Origin: ENR-C20 sp942493145
GTDB lineage: Bacteria; Bacillota; Clostridia; Acetivibrionales; DTU013
DNA length: 64,000 nucleotides
Assembly (NCBI GenBank): GCA_942493145.1
Contig: OW818679.1
Location: forward strand, 3,720,001 to 3,784,000
Direction: 5' to 3'
This document shows positions 59,699 through 64,000 of the stretch, in pieces. Both the position numbers and the translations under genes were made by a program. Within the stretch, counting starts at the first letter, position 1, and each line of letters starts with the position of its first letter. Below the pieces are notes generated by a model. It did not search any database. It saw nothing but the letters and a program-made list of their open reading frames with translations, and was not told the DNA's origin.

Positions 59699-60862
59699 TC
59701 ATGGATCTATCAAATATTTATGGCGCCTTCTTACTTCATTCTGTGAGAAGCTCTCCGCTGCTTCTTTTACTGCTTCATACGTAGCCTCCTTATTGAAGAA
59801 GGCTATGAACTGCTTTAGTTCTTCTACGGTATAGGCAGGTATATCACCCAATACATATTTTTCATAATCTTTATATTGGTCTGAAGACGTGATAACTGCA
59901 TAGTTCATCTTAATTGCAACAGGGCTCCCATCCTCCGGCTTTAAAGGAGTACCCCGCATTACATTATACAAAAGTATAAATGAAATCACTGTGTCAACAT
60001 TTTGTCCCTCAACTACATATTGAACGGCATTATCCTGTAGTGCTTTCAAGGCATCACCCCTGCTCTCGAAAGAATTTATCAGGATATCACCTTTCTGTCC
60101 CATTGATGCAGCTGTCCGGGCGGCACTGTCAATTCCCGAACCGGTTGTAAAAACAGCATCTACATCAGGAAACTGAAACAGGAGGTTTTCTGCAGACTCT
60201 CCCAGTGAAAAGCTATGTGCCTCGCCCAATACAACTCCGCCTCCACGGACGATCGCATCGTTTCCTCCCCTGAAGCGTCCGTCGATCTGTGTAGAAACAC
60301 CCAGTGGAAGAGAATTCAGGCAAAAGGTTTTAGCACCCCTTGCAATCATGTTTGCCGCAATGTCGTAACCCATGCGATAATCATTCTCATAAACACATCC
60401 ACAGTAATACTTATTGTACAGTGAAAAGTTATCATACCCGGCATCATTTGAAACATCGTTATGCGATACAACCAGATATACCCCGTGCTTTTCACACACA
60501 TTCAACATCTTGTCGGTCATTTTCCCTGTATTGCAGGTAATGATCCCATTGACACCTATTTCACAAAGGCTCTCAATATTTGATAAATAAACATCCGGGG
60601 TCGGTGCTTCTGCATACACAAATTCACAATCAAAATTATTACTGATATAATCCAAATCACCCATTATGTTTTTTGCCAAATTATCTTCCAGATTTGACAG
60701 CAGTACACCGATTTTATAATGCGGAAAATCCCCGCTTTCCTGAGCACTTTCCTTCTGGGCTTTTATTCCACCGAATGAGCACCCACTCAAAAGCATTACG
60801 TAAATGGCAATTATACAAATGAGGCATGGAATTCTAATTCTCATTTTCATCTGCTTTTTCAC
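59699..60862 (-). CDS. Sugar-type solute-binding lipoprotein (RbsB/LacI-like fold)
   Basis: A 387-residue lipoprotein (MKKQMKMRIRIPCLI start, lipobox MLLSGC). It has a periplasmic binding protein fold of the ribose/galactose type: YKIGVLLSNLEDNLAKNIMG, IGVNGIITCNTGKMTDKMLN, and VDAVFTTGSGIDSAARTAAS. A GTG start at 60862 with GGAGTGGGA upstream is favoured; ATG 60850 is possible. The gene overlaps the kinase by 29 bases. In YesMN-like loci such a protein may present the ligand to the sensor. Confidence 0.82.
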   Translation of the reverse strand: MKKQMKMRIRIPCLICIIAIYVMLLSGCSFGGIKAQKESAQESGDFPHYKIGVLLSNLEDNLAKNIMGDLDYISNNFDCEFVYAEAPTPDVYLSNIESLCEIGVNGIITCNTGKMTDKMLNVCEKHGVYLVVSHNDVSNDAGYDNFSLYNKYYCGCVYENDYRMGYDIAANMIARGAKTFCLNSLPLGVSTQIDGRFRGGNDAIVRGGGVVLGEAHSFSLGESAENLLFQFPDVDAVFTTGSGIDSAARTAASMGQKGDILINSFESRGDALKALQDNAVQYVVEGQNVDTVISFILLYNVMRGTPLKPEDGSPVAIKMNYAVITSSDQYKDYEKYVLGDIPAYTVEELKQFIAFFNKEATYEAVKEAAESFSQNEVRRRHKYLIDP

Positions 60863-62627
60863 TCCCACTCCATACATGATTGGTTTCAGGATCGATCTGT
60901 TCTTTAAATTTTATATATACCGTCGTTCCTTTCCCGGATGAACTTTCTATCTTCATTTCAAAATCATTTTTATAAAGGTATTTTAAGCGCTCCCGGATAT
61001 TTATAAGGCCAATATGCTCTCCACGCGACTGGATCATATCCTGCCTGCCTGAATTGAATTCAGCGACCTTGTTTTCATCCATTCCTTTTCCATTATCACC
61101 GACCTCAATATATATATTGCCCTCTTCCCTTCGGACCTTAATATTGATCAACCCCCCAATAATACTTCCATCTTCGTCCTTGTTGGTAAGCAGTCCGTGA
61201 AACAACCCATTTTCAACGATCGGCTGTATGATATTTTTCGGTATCTGTGATTTGAGCATTTCCTCCGATATCTCCCAATTGATCTCGAAGTTATCCCCAT
61301 AACGGTATTGCTGTATTACCGTATAACTATTTACTATTTCCAGTTCCCTTTCCAATGAGTCAAAAAACTCCACGTCATTGATGCGCAGGCGATCCTTTAA
61401 TATGTCCATAAGCCTTCTGTTGATAATTATCACATCACTATTTCGCTTGTTTTTTGCAAGATATGTAATGCTGTTCATTGTATTGTAAATGAAGTGAGGA
61501 TCGATCTGAGAAATCAGAAGGGAGTATTTCATTCTCTGCTCGGTCTTTTCCTGTTCAAGTACTTTATTCATATTTTCATTAAGCTTGAAAGTCATATAGT
61601 TAAAGCAATTCCCAAGCATTTCAATTTCATCGCCCGTACTGATATTCGCCCGGACAGTGAGGTCCCCCTCTGCAGCCTTATGCATTAATTCAGAGAGTGA
61701 CCTTACAGGTTTTAACATCCTTACAAGCATGGTGACCAAACCGATCTGCAGAATGATAAAAAACAGCAATACAGCTACTATGGTTACATTTATTGTTTTC
61801 TGATATGGCGCCAGCAGGCTGTCCCTGGACATGTTCAAAACCAGATGCCAGCCCCCGAAAGAAGTATTATATATTATGTCAAAGCCATTACTGTTATCAT
61901 AGATCGTTTCATGATCAGGTGAAGATGTTATTATTTGCTTTACAGAATCGACCCAGCCAAGCTTGCTGCTGTTTGAATAAATACAATTGGAATCACTGTC
62001 CAATAGGGCAAAATTCGAATCACTGGAGTTCAATGCGCTCAAATATTGAATAAATGGTGAAATTGAGCAAACGAGTACCATATCCACTTTTTCACCAATA
62101 AAATTTTCTATCCGGATCGCGTAATAAAGCTTTTCTACTTCACCAGCCGCGTCATAACTTATGTGAAACATTTTTAGATGTCCATATTTCCGGTAATTCT
62201 TGAACCAGTTTGAGTTGATTTCACTCATGTCTGTTTCTGTTACTCCATAGCTTTTAACCGTATTTGCATCATCGAGTATTATTATCCCGGCTGAAACCAG
62301 ATAATTATCAATAATATGCATATCGCTGAATTCATTTTGAAGCTGCAGAGTAATTTTGGGGTCATCCTTTGTATAGATCAGTTTTCGGAGTGAACTATTC
62401 GTGCTTACATAGCTTCCGTATGTATCCAGTTTTTCGATCAGTGAGTTTATCTCAGACAATGTTTGCTGACCCATGATCTCAGCATTTTTTACTGCCTGTT
62501 CGCTGACTGCGGAATATAATATCCTGGGAAGGGCAAAAAGGAGAGCTGCCATAAGGATCAAACTAATCGTTAATTCCATCAGCAGGACCCGCACAATCAC
62601 TGTTCTTTTCCGGACCGGCATTCTCAT
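60834..62627 (-). CDS. YesM-type sensor histidine kinase
   Basis: A roughly 597-residue membrane kinase. One N-terminal membrane helix, an extracellular Cache-like sensor (residues 40-270), a second helix near 285-305, and a HAMP domain (MLKPVRSLSELMHKAAEGDL) come first. The His-kinase domain follows, with LLISQIDPHFIYNTMNSIT (phosphoacceptor His), PKNIIQPIVENGLFHGL and the ATP-binding DNGKGMDE and SRGEHIGLINIRERL. Start ATG 62627 or 62651; the region overlaps the regulator gene. It forms a pair with the AraC-type regulator. Confidence 0.88.
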   Translation of the reverse strand: MRMPVRKRTVIVRVLLMELTISLILMAALLFALPRILYSAVSEQAVKNAEIMGQQTLSEINSLIEKLDTYGSYVSTNSSLRKLIYTKDDPKITLQLQNEFSDMHIIDNYLVSAGIIILDDANTVKSYGVTETDMSEINSNWFKNYRKYGHLKMFHISYDAAGEVEKLYYAIRIENFIGEKVDMVLVCSISPFIQYLSALNSSDSNFALLDSDSNCIYSNSSKLGWVDSVKQIITSSPDHETIYDNSNGFDIIYNTSFGGWHLVLNMSRDSLLAPYQKTINVTIVAVLLFFIILQIGLVTMLVRMLKPVRSLSELMHKAAEGDLTVRANISTGDEIEMLGNCFNYMTFKLNENMNKVLEQEKTEQRMKYSLLISQIDPHFIYNTMNSITYLAKNKRNSDVIIINRRLMDILKDRLRINDVEFFDSLERELEIVNSYTVIQQYRYGDNFEINWEISEEMLKSQIPKNIIQPIVENGLFHGLLTNKDEDGSIIGGLINIKVRREEGNIYIEVGDNGKGMDENKVAEFNSGRQDMIQSRGEHIGLINIRERLKYLYKNDFEMKIESSSGKGTTVYIKFKEQIDPETNHVWSGSEKADENEN

Positions 62628-64000
62628 TCTCATTTCCCCTTTTATATTCATATGGTGTCATTCCCATAACTTTTCTAAATACTGTACTAAAATATTGACT
62701 GGTATTGTAACCGACCATATTTGAAATTTCATATATCTTATAATTTCCATTCTCAATCAGACTCAGGGATTTCTGAATACGGATCCGCGTTATATAATCT
62801 GCAACCGCAACGCCGATTACAGACCTGAAAATGTGACTTAAGTAGTTTCTTTTCTTTCCCACATATCTTGCTATTTCCTCAACACTCAAATCAGTTCTTT
62901 GATAATTCTGCTGTATAAATTCAATAGCTTTTAAAACTATTTTTGGATAATGTAAAAACCTGTTATTCCTGACGACCTCGCAAAGGCTTTGTAATTGACC
63001 GCCGGCCAAATCGGCGATTCCCTGCCATGTCATGCATTCTTCAGTTTCAAATGTGCTGGGGATCTTAAACCCCTCTCCCGTTTGGATGTTTAATGTATTT
63101 TCGCCCTTTTGTGACAGCAACTCCAAACACATTCTGCAAAACACTTCAATTCCCCTGATATCCCTGGAGCACAAAAGATACTGGAATCCGGATTTAAAGC
63201 ACCGGCTCAGGACCTCTCCCTCACCTTCATCCAAGGCAGCTTTAATATCCTTAATATCTATTTGACTCTTTTCACGGCTCAATCCCGGCATTTCATCAAA
63301 GAAAAAACAGAATGACCTGTTATTGATCCTGCAAAAAGACATCATATCAACCCAACTTATATAGGTTTCTTTAAGCTGCTCAAGTTTGTATGCTGACGGC
63401 ACCAGCAACATTGAATAAGATTTCCCGGAATTATCACGTATCTTGGATTGAAGTCTCTTTGCATATCTTAGCATATCACTTCGAACTTTTGATAAGACGG
63501 TATAAGTGTTCAGATTTATAAGAAGTAAAAATTTGTTTCTTTGAATTTTTACAGGTATCCCTTTAATATTGAATTCATTCAGGGTACTGTTGATAGTTTC
63601 GACAAGAAGCTCATTATGCTGGTTCTGTTGGTTACTACTGCCATTCTGGAGCGGACAGGAATCCTCTCCGATAAGCATGACCTGATATGAATGATCCAGC
63701 ATACGCTGTATGTCTTTTTCAATATTCCTGTCGGGTGTATAATTATCCTGCAGGATATCGTATACTATCTTTCCAAAAGTATTCTGAATATTGAATTCAT
63801 TTGCCCGTATCAATTGTTTGATTGGAATCAGCTTGCTTAACAGGGTTTTTTCATCCAATTCATGCTTTAATATGTAATCATCCACTCCAAGATGCATGGC
63901 CGAAAGCACATATTCAAAATCCTTATACCCGGTCAGGAAAATTATATGTACATCTTTATCTTTCTTTCTGATTGCTTCCGCCATTTCTATCCCATTCAGT
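62563..64000 (-). CDS. YesN-type response regulator with AraC domain, cut by the right edge
   Basis: The visible 478 residues begin inside the receiver domain (LNGIEMAEAIRKKDKDVHII, FLTGYKDFEYVLSAMHLGVD, YILKHELDEK); the first 50 or so residues, with the phosphoacceptor Asp, lie outside the window. The middle 250 residues are a linker typical of YesN proteins. The C-terminal AraC-type domain is complete (TDLSVEEIARYVGKKRNYLS, YKIYEISNMVGYNTSQYFST, RKVMGMTPYEYKR). It probably controls the linked binding-protein genes and perhaps the downstream polysaccharide locus. Confidence 0.9.
   Translation of the reverse strand, partial: LNGIEMAEAIRKKDKDVHIIFLTGYKDFEYVLSAMHLGVDDYILKHELDEKTLLSKLIPIKQLIRANEFNIQNTFGKIVYDILQDNYTPDRNIEKDIQRMLDHSYQVMLIGEDSCPLQNGSSNQQNQHNELLVETINSTLNEFNIKGIPVKIQRNKFLLLINLNTYTVLSKVRSDMLRYAKRLQSKIRDNSGKSYSMLLVPSAYKLEQLKETYISWVDMMSFCRINNRSFCFFFDEMPGLSREKSQIDIKDIKAALDEGEGEVLSRCFKSGFQYLLCSRDIRGIEVFCRMCLELLSQKGENTLNIQTGEGFKIPSTFETEECMTWQGIADLAGGQLQSLCEVVRNNRFLHYPKIVLKAIEFIQQNYQRTDLSVEEIARYVGKKRNYLSHIFRSVIGVAVADYITRIRIQKSLSLIENGNYKIYEISNMVGYNTSQYFSTVFRKVMGMTPYEYKRGNENENAGPEKNSDCAGPADGIND

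Overview
The window comes from a low-GC Gram-positive anaerobe, most likely a member of the Clostridia. The evidence is strong GGAGG-type ribosome sites, TTGACA/TATAAT promoters with 17-base spacers, an agr-type cyclic peptide system, an S-layer-homology surface protein, lipoproteins, and a Gram-positive Wzy-dependent polysaccharide locus with a CpsB-type phosphatase. I cannot name the species. Almost all genes from 7 kb to the right edge lie on the minus strand. No rRNA, tRNA, CRISPR array or intact insertion sequence was seen.

Layout. (1) 0.4-3.8 kb, minus: a three-gene operon with a clear promoter and terminator. It encodes a dehydroquinate-synthase-fold sugar-phosphate cyclase resembling 2-deoxy-scyllo-inosose synthase, a TIM-barrel sugar isomerase/epimerase and a zinc alcohol dehydrogenase; a small aminocyclitol or cyclitol pathway is possible. 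(2) 3.8-4.8 kb, minus: a nest of tiny genes. Two are related peptide units that share start region, an internal anti-Shine-Dalgarno element and a terminator. (3) 4.8-12.2 kb: an MFS transporter, agrB and agrD on plus, the sensor kinase and LytTR regulator convergent on minus, a TIR-like protein, and a secreted pair. A repeated element of about 46 bp lies before both the MFS gene and the secreted pair and may mark a quorum-controlled regulon.

(4) 12.2-27.1 kb, minus: exonuclease III, an AbiEi antitoxin followed by a truncated AbiEii toxin, a MazG-like pyrophosphohydrolase, a DUF6577-like antitoxin with striking palindromes, a complete four-gene Wadjet (JetABCD) system, and an operon of HNH nuclease, Nudix hydrolase and a PLD-helicase-DUF3427 protein. 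This is a defence island, and the last operon is the best candidate for a poorly described system. (5) 27.5-31.3 kb: a flavoprotein reductase, a von Willebrand A protein, a macrodomain protein and a small conserved protein.

(6) 31.3-58.1 kb, minus: one long exopolysaccharide locus of 25 genes, transcribed from cpsB at 58.06 kb. It supplies an initiating sugar-phosphate transferase, a UDP-HexNAc epimerase and dehydrogenase pair (probable UDP-N-acetylhexosaminuronate), five further glycosyltransferases, a Wzz-like protein, a degenerate CpsD-like ATPase, a flippase, a polymerase, surface hydrolases and an unusual decoration module (acyl-activating ligase, acyl carrier protein, PP-loop ATPase, AsnB and several left-handed beta-helix acyltransferases). 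(7) 58.3-64 kb, minus: a YesMN-type two-component system with two solute-binding lipoproteins and no visible permease.

A feature that cuts across the window is short tandem repeats. Inside genes the periods are 12, 15, 18 or 21 bases and stay in frame; between genes they are 13, 14 or 16 bases. They occur in unrelated proteins at termini and loops, and were not seen between about 6 and 29 kb.
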